Shown: positions 26,701 to 33,987 of the stretch, piece after piece
How the letters are laid out: each line of letters starts with the position of its first letter
How positions within the stretch are numbered: position 1 is the stretch's first letter
NCBI GenBank assembly: GCA_025463925.1
Contig: JAODBK010000001.1
Span: forward strand, 1-64,000
Reading direction: 5' to 3'
DNA length: 64,000 bases
Origin: Acidimicrobiales bacterium
Lineage (GTDB): Bacteria; Actinomycetota; Acidimicrobiia; Acidimicrobiales; AC-14
Program-made: the position numbers and the translations under genes
The notes under the pieces: model-generated
What the model was told of the DNA's origin: nothing
Database searches by the model: none
What the model saw: the letters and a program-made list of their open reading frames with translations, nothing else

Positions 26701-26908
26701 CCCTCATCGCCCGATTGACCGCCCGGCCGAAGCCGTGATTGGCCTCGTTGCGGATCACACTGCAACCGAGGGCCTCTGCGACGTCGGCAGATCCATCGGT
26801 CGACGCATTGTCCACGACGATTACGCGTGCTCCCTCGGGCAGCGCGTCGACACAGTTCGGCAAATGGTCGGCCGATTCGTATGCGACGATCACCACATCG
26901 AGGTTCAC
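23747..26908 (-). CDS. Three-domain glycosyltransferase (GT2-GT4-GT4 fusion)
   Basis: 1053 residues from GTG 26908, fixed by a GTGA overlap with the previous gene. Domain 1 (about 1-280) is a GT-A GT2: VDVVIVAY-like start, VIVVDNASTDGS, NHGFGRAVNRAM, INPDARIE, FDERFWLYGEEADLCKRL. Domain 2 (about 300-680) is GT-B: VVVCSPHLERTKG, HLIPNAVDVDRF, PVAIYVGTLHEDRLDVGLVE, DPIKAYECLAMGRATLATPV. Domain 3 (about 690-1053) is a second GT4: VVYVDHTARLSGGELALSRV, PVVMDAV, LSVGMLGRISPWKGQHVFLE, PEPFGQVVIEGMAAGLPVIA. Such a protein could add three sugars processively to one lipid-linked acceptor in the cytoplasm. All three domains keep donor-site motifs, so none looks dead. Donors are unknown. Confidence 0.9.
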   Translation of the reverse strand: MNLDVVIVAYESADHLPNCVDALPEGARVIVVDNASTDGSADVAEALGCSVIRNEANHGFGRAVNRAMREAVSSDFVLLINPDARIESASLKQLLDAAAQPDVAVAGPKLRGRDGRLQRPWWDFPSTSQAWGEAVGLHRVHGVSFDKSRDVDFVVGACFLLRAEAFRAVGGFDERFWLYGEEADLCKRLQQGGWRVRYVSDAVADHIGGASGEGTRELVAEHFARGSDRFVLTHQGPRALVSYRLANLVGSAVRSLLHRRSTPQRAVRVRIMRRVAHALVHYPTQVASGAGVGRCIVAASLESWDDVWRRNQFLIRELTDADPSLRVLFVEPALDPLHALVTKHRWPRVGGLGALRTVAGRPQVMRFRPIKWLPRRLGRWADRSIVRQIIRAASRAEMNAPTLWVNDPDLAPLTAKCPWPVLYDVTDDWLRASNGGRAQAMRANREAHLLAVAGSVVVCSPHLERTKGERRPVHLIPNAVDVDRFRTDAERPRDLPPRPVAIYVGTLHEDRLDVGLVEAVARDLPNVALAFVGPDCLSHRSRARLNALPNVHLLGARSYDDVPAYYGHADVVIVPHVVSPFTESLDPIKAYECLAMGRATLATPVAGFRELGEPVSIAGRDHFARCLAGLLSSAPTGATQAHLPSWADRARDFEGALAAAARGLGAPKVPLRVVYVDHTARLSGGELALSRVLPSLMDVGIEPHVILGEEGDLVDALRSKGVTVEVLPFGRSARDLRRDRVRLLALPLGSIVETVAYAWRLSRRIRALQPDLVHTNSLKAAVYGGLAGRMAGVPTLWHVRDRIAPDYLPRPAVAMVRTMARVLPSAVIANSRATLATLGELKGPMAVSPSPVVMDAVEVIEARRRRSCRPLSVGMLGRISPWKGQHVFLEAFALAFPCGDERALVVGCPMFGEDDYFESIQELACTLGIEERVNFTGHRTDTEQVLGEVDVLVHASTVPEPFGQVVIEGMAAGLPVIASGAGGPLEIITNWADGVLTAPGDARALAAALTALAADPTLRRNLGRQARRRAEAFRPADIAAQMASVYARMGGAV

Positions 26909-29073
26909 GCCACGACCTCGCGGTAGAGCGAAAGGTGGGCCGCCGCGATGCAGTGCCAGCTGTAGGTCTGCGCTTGCGCTATGCCCATCTTCCCGAGCTC
27001 CGATCGGGCGCAAGGGTCAGCAATGATCGATGCGATCGCCTGCCGCCACGCCGCGATGTCCCCGGCTGGGACGCTGACCCCTGCGTCACCAACTACCTCG
27101 GGCAGAGCACCAACGTCGCTCACGAGCACGGGCAGCCCCGACGCCATCGCCTCGACCGCGACTCGACCGAACTGCTCCATCCAGGTGCGAGTTCGGAGCG
27201 ACGGCAGCGCCAGCGCATCAAGGCTTTGGTAGACGCCGGGCAGCTCCCCGTGCGACCGGAAGCCATGGAAGGTTACGCGATGCGCGAGACCCTTTCGTTG
27301 GACAAGAGATTCGAGCTCGTCGCGTGCCGGGCCGTCGCCGTAGATTTCCAGATATGTTCCCTCGACGGGCGCGATCGCCTCGATGAGGACCGCCACGCCC
27401 TTGTGGCGTTCCAGACGGCCGACGTATCCGAGATGGAACTGGTCAGAAATCCTCGGTGGCGCTGAGGGCGCGAACTGGGCGACATCGATGCCGAGACCGA
27501 TAACTCGCATGGCGCCGCGGAAGCCCTTGTCCCGAAAGATGCGTCCGGCGTCGGCATTGCAGCAGTGAGCACCCGAAGCGCGCTCCAGTGACCCTCGCTC
27601 GATCCACCGAAAGGGCAATGGATACCGCTTGGCAATGTTCTGCGCGCCATAGAACACGATTGGTACATGCCGCTGAAAGAGCCACGCGAGTACTCGGAAC
27701 TCGAAGGCGGCGAGGCTCGCCGGCTCCTCATGCACGTCGAGGATGTCGAGTCGCCGCCGACGAAGCTCTCGGATGAGCGGCAGCGGGCTGTACACGAACA
27801 GGAATGGGTGGCGGCCCCAGGTCTTCGCGGCCTCGACGAAGTCATCCCCGTCGCGTTCGAACTCGACCGATCGGCCACCCTCGTTCCAGGACCGTGGCCC
27901 GAGGAGCCGCACGTCGCAGCCGTGACGCCGCAACTCGCGGTCGCGCTCGCGCCAGTCCGACACGACTGCTGAGTGGTACACCCGAAGGACGCGAAGCGGG
28001 TCGAGTTGGCGAGATGAACAATCGGCCGCCTGAGCGTGTCGTGCGATGCGCTCCCAGTAGGCCTCGAGGAGCCCGTCGACGTGTCGCTCGATCGAGAGTT
28101 CGCGTTGCTGGAACTCACGACATCGACGTCCCACCGCCTGGCGGACCTCGAGGTCGGAGGCGAGTCGCATCAACGTCGCCGCGCAGGCCTCGACATCGCC
28201 GGGCGGATAGAGGCAATCCGGATCAGCCGCGCCGGCGGTTTCAAGATGCCCACCGCCCGCGGCTGCAACCACTGGCAGACCGGCGGCCATCGATTCGGCG
28301 ACACTTAGCCCGAACGGCTCAGCGGGAGCCGTCGCGAGAGCAATCCCGGCTCGACTACGAAGCGTGTCAAGATCATCTCGATGGCCTAGGAACTTGACGC
28401 CCGGCAACTGGGCCGCGAACTCCTCGAGCTGTTGCCGTTCGGATCCTTCACCGGCGATCCACAGCTCCCAGCCGAGCGCCCAAAGTCCAGCAACCTTCCA
28501 GGCACGAAGCGCATCGCCAGTGCGCTTCTCCGCTTCGAGCCGTTGTGCTACGAGGACTACCCGGCTCTTCAAAGCGACCTGTTCAGCATTCGGCACTGCG
28601 TTCAACAGCACACGGGCGGCGCCGGTGTCGGTCGACACGAAGCGGCTGATCGCCAGCTCCGAATCGATGCCGCGCTCGATGAGCGGCGCGATTAGTCGGG
28701 CACCTAGTGACGAACCCCGGCGCCTCGCGAAGTGGCGCGACGCGAACACACGGCCTCGAAGTGCTGGGCGCGCTGCTACGACGGCGAATTCGGCCTTCGT
28801 CATGTGGGCATGCACGACCTCGGCATCACGTGCGTACTTCAGGAGATGCGGGAGAGTCGCGGCCACCGACGCGCCGGGCACTACCGCGACGGCGTCGGAC
28901 CCCACAGCTTTGCGCATCGCTCGCTGATCGCCGCCAATGACGCATACGTCATGCCCGCGACGCGCCAGTTCGCGACTGGTGGTGGCGATGTAGCGCTCCA
29001 CGCCAGCGAAGGCGCTGGTACATACCACGTGCACGATTCGCAACGATTCCAGCGCGTTCTCAGGCGACGGCAT
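26905..29073 (-). CDS. Tandem GT4-GT4 glycosyltransferase fusion
   Basis: 722 residues from ATG 29073, which overlaps the previous stop by 14 nt. The first GT-B unit (about 10-355) has IVHVVCTSAFAGVERYIATT, LLNAVPNA, VVLVAQRLEAEKRTGDALRA and APAEPFGLSVAESMAAGLPV. The second (about 365-722) has LRVLRVYHSAVVSDWRERDR, VIGLGIDVAQFAPSAPP, FHLGYVGRLERHKGVAVLIE and TWMEQFGRVAVEAMASGLPV. Each unit keeps the E-x7-E donor motif. Together with the downstream GT2-GT4-GT4 protein, five glycosyltransferase domains are made from two consecutive coupled cistrons. That suggests ordered assembly of a multi-sugar repeat unit on undecaprenyl diphosphate. Confidence 0.9.
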   Translation of the reverse strand: MPSPENALESLRIVHVVCTSAFAGVERYIATTSRELARRGHDVCVIGGDQRAMRKAVGSDAVAVVPGASVAATLPHLLKYARDAEVVHAHMTKAEFAVVAARPALRGRVFASRHFARRRGSSLGARLIAPLIERGIDSELAISRFVSTDTGAARVLLNAVPNAEQVALKSRVVLVAQRLEAEKRTGDALRAWKVAGLWALGWELWIAGEGSERQQLEEFAAQLPGVKFLGHRDDLDTLRSRAGIALATAPAEPFGLSVAESMAAGLPVVAAAGGGHLETAGAADPDCLYPPGDVEACAATLMRLASDLEVRQAVGRRCREFQQRELSIERHVDGLLEAYWERIARHAQAADCSSRQLDPLRVLRVYHSAVVSDWRERDRELRRHGCDVRLLGPRSWNEGGRSVEFERDGDDFVEAAKTWGRHPFLFVYSPLPLIRELRRRRLDILDVHEEPASLAAFEFRVLAWLFQRHVPIVFYGAQNIAKRYPLPFRWIERGSLERASGAHCCNADAGRIFRDKGFRGAMRVIGLGIDVAQFAPSAPPRISDQFHLGYVGRLERHKGVAVLIEAIAPVEGTYLEIYGDGPARDELESLVQRKGLAHRVTFHGFRSHGELPGVYQSLDALALPSLRTRTWMEQFGRVAVEAMASGLPVLVSDVGALPEVVGDAGVSVPAGDIAAWRQAIASIIADPCARSELGKMGIAQAQTYSWHCIAAAHLSLYREVVA

Positions 29074-30322
29074 CGACGTCCGCTCTACTGCTCCTAGCAG
29101 CCAAGACAACCGCCGCGCCTGCGACGATCCAGGGAACCGCCTGGCTCCCTCCCACCCAGTAGATATCGAATAGACCGTGAGCAAATCGCGCGACAACGAG
29201 CGCGATGGCGACTTTGGTGATCGGATCTCGCACGCGGTACAGCGTCGTTATCGCGCCAGCGAGCAGCGCTATCAGGCCAGCGAGGCCGACGACGCCGCTC
29301 TCGGCGAGTGTCAACCACATGACGCTGTGTGGATCGGATTGCAGCGTCGTTCCGCTGGTCGTGAAGAACTTCAAGCCCTTTCCGACGATCGGTGAGGCCC
29401 GCCAGACAGCTTTCGCCTCCGCTTGGAACGCACGACGAGTCTGAAGGGTCGAGAGCTTCGCTTTGTGGGAGTCAGTGCGGAGACTCGTGATCGTCACGGC
29501 CAACATGACGGCGGCGCCGAGGTACAGCAGCGGCGAGCGCTTGCTCATTCGACCGTTCGTGACCGCCCACACAAATGCTCCGGCGGCGAGGCCGAGCATC
29601 GCTCCTCGCGACTGAGTCGCCAAGAGACCAACTCCAATCAGCCCTTGCAGCGTGGTCAGAGTGCGTGCGGAAATCGGTAGGTGCTCTGGCGGCAGAAGCG
29701 TCATGAGGAGGGCCAGCATCAGGAGGTCGCCCGCGAAGTTCTTCTGCAACCCAAACGGCCAGGCGCCGCCCGAGAATCCCGTCTTCGTAGCGAGTACGAC
29801 GGCGCTCGCCCCAATGACCGATGCGGCGATCAGGTAGGCACGGAACGCCCGTCCGGCAGCGCCGCTCTGCGCGATGGCAGCGCCGACAATCAAGCTTCCG
29901 GCGACGAGGTCAGCGCGATGAAGCCACTCGACCATTCCGGCTCGTGTCGGCGATGCGAGAACAGCAACCAGTAGGGACGCCTCGTAGACTGCACAAGCGC
30001 CGAGAAGGCGCCGCAGCGGTCTCGACTCAAGGCCGATGACCAAGAGCGCTGCGACGGTCGCGACCAGAAGTAGCGCGTCACCCAGACTCACGCCCTGTCC
30101 CACGGCGGTCTGGGCTGAGCCGAGCCGCCAGGAAAGAAACGCCCCAGGCAGTGGCAACAGCAAGACAATCGCGGGCCGCACGACATACGTGGCCGCCATC
30201 ACAACGAGCGCAGCGATCACTGCCGCGACCATGACGTGGTGAATGGCCACCCACGCATAGGCAACGAGTCCAAGAAAGAAGAGGCTGCTCGCAGCGGCGG
30301 TGCGGTCCGCGACACGGCTCAT
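29060..30322 (-). CDS. O-antigen ligase/polymerase (Wzy/WaaL-like) membrane protein
   Basis: 420 residues with about ten to twelve hydrophobic helices. The family signature lies in the second half: a long external loop including QTRRAFQAEAKAVWRASPIV, GKGLKFFTTSGTT and the conserved HS-x-W motif in SDPHSVMWLTLAESGVVGLA. An LLPPEHL segment and GLLATQSRGAMLGLAAGAFV (SRG) precede it. It polymerises or transfers undecaprenyl-PP-linked oligosaccharides outside the membrane. The start ATG overlaps the nucleotidyltransferase stop (ATGA). Ligase and polymerase cannot be separated by sequence alone. Confidence 0.85.
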   Translation of the reverse strand: MSRVADRTAAASSLFFLGLVAYAWVAIHHVMVAAVIAALVVMAATYVVRPAIVLLLPLPGAFLSWRLGSAQTAVGQGVSLGDALLLVATVAALLVIGLESRPLRRLLGACAVYEASLLVAVLASPTRAGMVEWLHRADLVAGSLIVGAAIAQSGAAGRAFRAYLIAASVIGASAVVLATKTGFSGGAWPFGLQKNFAGDLLMLALLMTLLPPEHLPISARTLTTLQGLIGVGLLATQSRGAMLGLAAGAFVWAVTNGRMSKRSPLLYLGAAVMLAVTITSLRTDSHKAKLSTLQTRRAFQAEAKAVWRASPIVGKGLKFFTTSGTTLQSDPHSVMWLTLAESGVVGLAGLIALLAGAITTLYRVRDPITKVAIALVVARFAHGLFDIYWVGGSQAVPWIVAGAAVVLAARSSRADVDAVA

Positions 30323-31338
30323 GCGCTTCTCGCACCCATGCGGCCGTAGGTGATGCGGGCTCGCCGAGATGTTGTTCGGCGTGGCCGGACGGCCGAAGCG
30401 GCGAGCAGTCCGAACAGCTGCAGGCTGTCGGTGATGCGCTCGCGATTGGTCAGCGCAAGGACATTGGTCACGCTCGCTTCGAACTCATCCCACCGCGCGG
30501 GATCCTGTTTCACGAGTCGATCGGTCAACCATCGCTGACGACGCCGACGCAATGACCGATCCGGCCGTCCCCGGAGGCCGTCGACTACGGCGAGCGCGAC
30601 CTCGAGGTGCGGACGCGCGCCCAGGCGAGCAGCGAGTGCGAGATCATACGGTGCCGAACTGTCGAGGTCGCGGTACAACACGAGCTTGCTGTAGCGGTGA
30701 CCTGCGCCGGCGTGGATGGCTTGGATGCATGAATGTGCGGCCGGTGACAGGACTGGCGTCTCGACGCCACAGAGCAACGCCCACTGCACCTCTGGCAGGT
30801 AATCGCCGACGCCGGCTACCCATTGCCGATCGGCGTTGTCAACGGGGTGACCGTGTAGCTCGACGATGGCGCCGAAGCGGCCCCCGTGCATTTCTGTGCT
30901 GAGCCCGCCCAACGGCCCGATTGCCTTGACCACGGACTGATAACCGAGCTCTCGGAGCGCGGCCGCGGCCACCAGTCGGTCAGTCGGGCACACGTACACG
31001 TCGAGATCCGAGTACGGGCGCATCGAGGGGTCGGGGTACACGGTGTAGGCGAGTGCCGGACCTTTCGCCAGAAAGAACTCGACCTCTGCATCCCGTAGCG
31101 CCGGGACGACCTCTGTGAGCGCCCCGTCCACCGCGATCGAGCGGCGGTCCAGCTCGGTCACCCACGCGCGGTGCGCTGGATGAAGGGCCGCGCCGGTTTC
31201 GTCCGCGTACCGACGGGCGATGCCCGTGAGACCGTGTCGCGCCAGCGGAACGGTGCCATCGCACAGCAAGGCGTCGATGGCCGCGCTTCCTGGGTCACCG
31301 GGGCTCCAGAAGGCGAGATCGGCGAGAGGAAAAGTCAT
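30319..31338 (-). CDS. PF14907-type nucleotidyltransferase family protein
   Basis: 339 residues from ATG 31338 (ATGA overlap with the peptidase stop). The core reads LRDAEVEFFLAKGPALAYTV, then DPSMRPYSDLDVYVCPTDRL. The KG(x)A...R-x-x-x-D(x)D(x)D/V arrangement is the signature of the uncharacterised nucleotidyltransferase family NTP_transf_5 (PF14907) of the pol-beta superfamily. Later blocks include ELHGHPVDNADRQW and an Arg-rich C-terminus. Members recur next to PqqD-like, HprK-like and EPS genes and in some RiPP loci. A nucleotidyl transfer to a peptide or small acceptor is presumed by fold; the target is unknown. Here it closes the putative RiPP cassette. Confidence 0.8.
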   Translation of the reverse strand: MTFPLADLAFWSPGDPGSAAIDALLCDGTVPLARHGLTGIARRYADETGAALHPAHRAWVTELDRRSIAVDGALTEVVPALRDAEVEFFLAKGPALAYTVYPDPSMRPYSDLDVYVCPTDRLVAAAALRELGYQSVVKAIGPLGGLSTEMHGGRFGAIVELHGHPVDNADRQWVAGVGDYLPEVQWALLCGVETPVLSPAAHSCIQAIHAGAGHRYSKLVLYRDLDSSAPYDLALAARLGARPHLEVALAVVDGLRGRPDRSLRRRRQRWLTDRLVKQDPARWDEFEASVTNVLALTNRERITDSLQLFGLLAASAVRPRRTTSRRARITYGRMGARSA

Positions 31339-31703
31339 AGGACGAGTCGGAGTCGGGAACGAAGGCTCCATTGCCGCGACGGCTCGGCGATGCCGATGAC
31401 GTCGTGGTGATGCACGGTCGGGTCGGAGCGGCGACAGGCGTCGCCCCGGAGCTTCAACCGACCACCTGCGAAACAGCGAACGATGCGATGCACGACGAGT
31501 TGACCGCCGGGAAGCGTCGCCATCGCGATTGCGCCGGTGCGGATGGCTCGCGGCGTCGGACTGACGATGCGAACGGTCTGGCCGTGGTGGATCGCCGGGC
31601 GCATCGAACGGCCGCGCGCCAGCCACAACACCTCGCCGTCACGCTCCATCGCCGCGCGAACGAGCACCGCCAATCCCGCCATGGCGCCGGTCTGCGTGTC
31701 CAT
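31335..31703 (-). CDS. Small S24/S26-type signal peptidase-like protein
   Basis: 122 residues; an internal ATG at residue 8 is a possible start. The box GRSMRPAIHHGQTVRI has the nucleophile Ser33. TLPGGQLVVHRIVRCF supplies His72 in the place where SipW-type (Ser-His) enzymes have their general base. LRGDACRRSDP forms the last conserved box (Asp88). It lacks an obvious membrane anchor and is far shorter than housekeeping signal peptidase I. Proteins of this type sit in PqqD/HprK/EPS and RiPP loci, where precursor cleavage is an attractive role. It follows the precursor gene by 26 nt, across a hairpin. Confidence 0.7.
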   Translation of the reverse strand: MDTQTGAMAGLAVLVRAAMERDGEVLWLARGRSMRPAIHHGQTVRIVSPTPRAIRTGAIAMATLPGGQLVVHRIVRCFAGGRLKLRGDACRRSDPTVHHHDVIGIAEPSRQWSLRSRLRLVL

Positions 31704-31706
31704 GCA

Positions 31707-31731
31707 AACGCCAGCCCGGTGGTCTGGCGTT
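31707..31731 (-). terminator. Attenuator-like hairpin after the precursor-peptide gene
   Basis: Perfect 8-bp inverted repeat AACGCCAG (31707-31714) / CTGGCGTT (31724-31731) with a 9-nt loop; on the minus-strand RNA it is followed by TTGC. It overlaps the precursor stop codon (31730-31732) and ends just before the peptidase start codon (31701-31703). A partial terminator here would raise precursor mRNA relative to downstream genes, as seen in many peptide loci. It could also mask the peptidase start. Confidence 0.5.
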
Positions 31732-31891
31732 ACGAGAACGCGGGACCGGGTGGAGGCGGAGTTCCGTGACCCCGCCCCGGCGGGGGCTTGAACTGGCAGG
31801 CGGGGCGGGCCAGTGTCTCGTCGACTTCTTCGGATCGCAGCTGTGGCCGCGTCCAGGCCTTCTTGTTGGGATCTTGCGTTTGACTTTTCAT
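31730..31891 (-). CDS. Putative RiPP precursor peptide (53 aa, Pro-rich core with one Cys)
   Basis: A 53-codon gene whose ATG (31891) overlaps the radical SAM gene's stop (ATGA), with GGGAGA upstream. Residues 1-29 form a charged leader (MKSQTQDPNKKAWTRPQLRS then EEVDETLA). Residues 30-53 are a distinct tail with Cys32, nine prolines in runs (PPP at 36-38, PPPP at 45-48) and Gly/His, ending PGPAFS. The K-x-W-x-x-P-x-L-x-x-E-E-V-x-E leader pattern recalls small peptides next to radical SAM/SPASM genes in EPS and RiPP loci. No helix or membrane segment is predicted in the tail. It lies between the presumed maturase and a small peptidase. The modification is unknown; the RiPP assignment is an inference from size, leader/core asymmetry and context. 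Confidence 0.65.
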   Translation of the reverse strand: MKSQTQDPNKKAWTRPQLRSEEVDETLARPACQFKPPPGRGHGTPPPPGPAFS

Positions 31892-32919
31892 ACGTGGGGG
31901 TCTCCCGTCATGTCGTCGAGGCGAGCAAACGAGAGCTCGCAGTGCGTTGAGGACGGACCGAGGACATCGCCGTCCTCGTGATGGGCCAAGCCCGGGCAGC
32001 GCTGGCACACGCCGCGGGCATCGCAACCGCCGCATGTCGAGAGCTGGCCCCACGTCGCCGACCGCACGCGGTCGACCTCGTGGTGGGGCGCGGTCCAGAT
32101 CTCTTCGAACGAGCGGTCACGGATGTTGCCCATTGGGATCCGCATCGACAGGCACGGATAGACCTCGCCGTGCGGGGTGATGGACACGAAGTCGTGGGCG
32201 GCGCCGCACATCGGCTCGTCGTCGCCACACGCCAGGTCCTCGGTGACGTGCAGATGCCAGGGCACCAGTCGCGCCACCTCGTCGGCCGCGACCCGAAGGG
32301 CAAGGGGGCCGTCGTCGCCGGCGTGGGTCTCGAAAACCACCGGGTCGAAGCCCTTGAAGCGCACGTCGAGAGCATCGACGAGCGCCAGGGTGTCATCGAC
32401 CTCGTGCTTGTTGAGCTGCGTGAGCAGCGTCTTGGTCACCACTCGCACCCCAGCGGCCCGCAGGTTGCGGATGCCTTCGAGCGTCGACACGAACGAGCCG
32501 CCGCGGGCAGTGACCGCATCGTGCGTCGCCGCGGTGGCGCCGTAGAGCGACACCTCGACCGAAAGCGGTGCCAGGTCGGCGAACCGCTGTGCGATCTCCG
32601 GCGTGACGCGCGTGCCGTTGGTGAAGATGCGCAGCGCGAAGTGCCGGTCGCGCGCCGCTCGCGCGATGTCCCAGAAGTCACGGCGGGCCAGCACCTCACC
32701 GCCGGTGAGCGTGAGCTGCACGGTGCCGAGCCGGGCCAGCTCGTCGAACAGACCGACGTACTCCTCGAGCGACAGCTCGCCCACGGCCTCGTGCGTGGGG
32801 TTGTAACACATGACACAGCGCAGGTTGCACCCGTAGGTGAGCTCGAGGAGCACGTGGTACGGGATGCGGTGGCTGCGGGCGATCACCCCCACTTCCTCGA
32901 GGATCGACAACGGAGCCAT
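31888..32919 (-). CDS. Radical SAM/SPASM domain protein (putative peptide maturase)
   Basis: 343 residues. The radical SAM cluster motif CNLRCVMC has Cys31, Cys35 and Cys38 (CxxxCxxC). GGE in LTLTGGEVLARRDF, the S-adenosylmethionine-binding beta-strands and EVSLYGATAATHDAVT follow the AdoMet-radical TIM barrel. The C-terminal SPASM region (about 230-330) has cysteines in LACGDDEPMC, EVYPCLSM, CGGCDARGVCQRC and THCELS, enough for auxiliary Fe-S clusters. MoaA/PqqE/AlbA-type enzymes of this layout modify ribosomal peptides. It starts 2 nt after the PqqD-like stop and overlaps the precursor gene. Oxidative crosslink or thioether formation at Cys32 of the precursor is a hypothesis. Confidence 0.9.
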   Translation of the reverse strand: MAPLSILEEVGVIARSHRIPYHVLLELTYGCNLRCVMCYNPTHEAVGELSLEEYVGLFDELARLGTVQLTLTGGEVLARRDFWDIARAARDRHFALRIFTNGTRVTPEIAQRFADLAPLSVEVSLYGATAATHDAVTARGGSFVSTLEGIRNLRAAGVRVVTKTLLTQLNKHEVDDTLALVDALDVRFKGFDPVVFETHAGDDGPLALRVAADEVARLVPWHLHVTEDLACGDDEPMCGAAHDFVSITPHGEVYPCLSMRIPMGNIRDRSFEEIWTAPHHEVDRVRSATWGQLSTCGGCDARGVCQRCPGLAHHEDGDVLGPSSTHCELSFARLDDMTGDPHV

Positions 32920-32921
32920 CG

Positions 32922-33206
32922 CTACTGTCGAGTCGCCAGGAGGCCGGCGTCGGTGAGATCGGCCACGAAAGCGGCGACCGATATTGACGCCTCGTCGGTT
33001 GTCACGTCGTACTCATCGATCAGGAGGGCGACGATGCTCTCGACCGACCGCTCCCCGTCGACGTGCTGCCAGACGCAGGTGCCAGTCTCGTTCAGGCGGT
33101 GCAACGTGCCGGCCTCGGGAAAGAGGATGAGCGCCTCACCCTCGAGCACCCGCCAGGACAGCCGCTCGTTGCGGACAGGAACGAGATCAGGCGACAACGC
33201 GGGCAT
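32922..33206 (-). CDS. PqqD-like RiPP recognition protein
   Basis: 94 residues from the ATG at 33206, which overlaps the HprK-like gene by 20 nt. The wHTH core is typical of PqqD: VPVRNERLSWRVLEGEALIL, FPEAGTLHRLNETGTCVWQH then DGERSVESIVALLIDEYDVT and a final helix FVADLTDAGLLATRQ. PqqD domains bind precursor leader peptides and present them to the radical SAM partner, here the adjacent gene. Similar proteins are also found in HprK-related systems of EPS loci with no proven peptide. The neighbouring 53-residue ORF is the natural ligand candidate. Confidence 0.85.
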   Translation of the reverse strand: MPALSPDLVPVRNERLSWRVLEGEALILFPEAGTLHRLNETGTCVWQHVDGERSVESIVALLIDEYDVTTDEASISVAAFVADLTDAGLLATRQ

Positions 33207-33987
33207 CGATGGCCTCCCATACGGCGGGTGCGGGGGTGAACCGCAGCTCCGCGACCGGAATGTCTTGTGCCAGATCGGCGGCGACATCGAACACGGCCGC
33301 CTTGTACGCCGGATCGGGTCCGGGCAGCACCGCATTGTTGAGGGTCACCCGGACCGCGGCGACACGGTCGAGCTGACGGACCTGGTTCTCCGGCCACTGG
33401 CGCAGACACCACAGGGTGTCGAGCGGTGCCTGACGTGATGCGCCGGGTTTGGCGTATGAGCCCCAGAATGGCGTCGACGTCGCGAACCACCGAGCATCGA
33501 TGCGCCGGACCAACACGTGCTCATCGGAGAGCAAGGGCCGGTGCTCGGCGATGCTGGCCAGCGTCGACTTGCCGGCACCGGACTGGCCGGCGAACACGTG
33601 CGACATGCCGTCGACGATGAGCCCACACGCATGGAGGAGGACGGCGTCGTGGCGCGGCGCCATGAGGCCGACGAACAGCCGGAAGAAGTGGTCGATGACG
33701 TACGGGTCGGCCGCAGTGACGACCGTCGACTCACCCTCGAGGTCGACATCGGCGCGGAAATCGACGTGGTCGATCGTCACTTCCCGCTTCGAGCCGCCTG
33801 ACACGATCGCCATTGGAGGGTTGGCTTCGCCCTTCATCGACCCGCTGCTCTCGAACGAGACCCGCCCGACCGGGTCGCACACGGGACCGAGGAACGGCGA
33901 GTACCGCCCGGCGAAGATCGCCTCCATCGGGCCGCGAGGCACCCGCACCTCGACCTCGATGCCGCCGATGGTGAGCCCGGCCTTCAT
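33187..33987 (-). CDS. HprK-related kinase/phosphatase-like protein
   Basis: 266 residues. Walker A GQSGAGKST (134-142) sits after LLHACGLIVDGMSHVFA, and LLSDEHVLVRR (Asp155) is the second HprK-type catalytic block. RFTPAPAVWEAI closes the fold. It lacks the N-terminal domain of HPr kinase and belongs with the HprK-related proteins of PqqD and nucleotidyltransferase loci, including lasso-peptide kinases that phosphorylate a precursor tail. The ATG overlaps the Wzz-kinase stop (ATGA). A role as peptide kinase or sensor for the cassette is inferred from gene order. Confidence 0.8.
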   Translation of the reverse strand: MKAGLTIGGIEVEVRVPRGPMEAIFAGRYSPFLGPVCDPVGRVSFESSGSMKGEANPPMAIVSGGSKREVTIDHVDFRADVDLEGESTVVTAADPYVIDHFFRLFVGLMAPRHDAVLLHACGLIVDGMSHVFAGQSGAGKSTLASIAEHRPLLSDEHVLVRRIDARWFATSTPFWGSYAKPGASRQAPLDTLWCLRQWPENQVRQLDRVAAVRVTLNNAVLPGPDPAYKAAVFDVAADLAQDIPVAELRFTPAPAVWEAIDARVVA

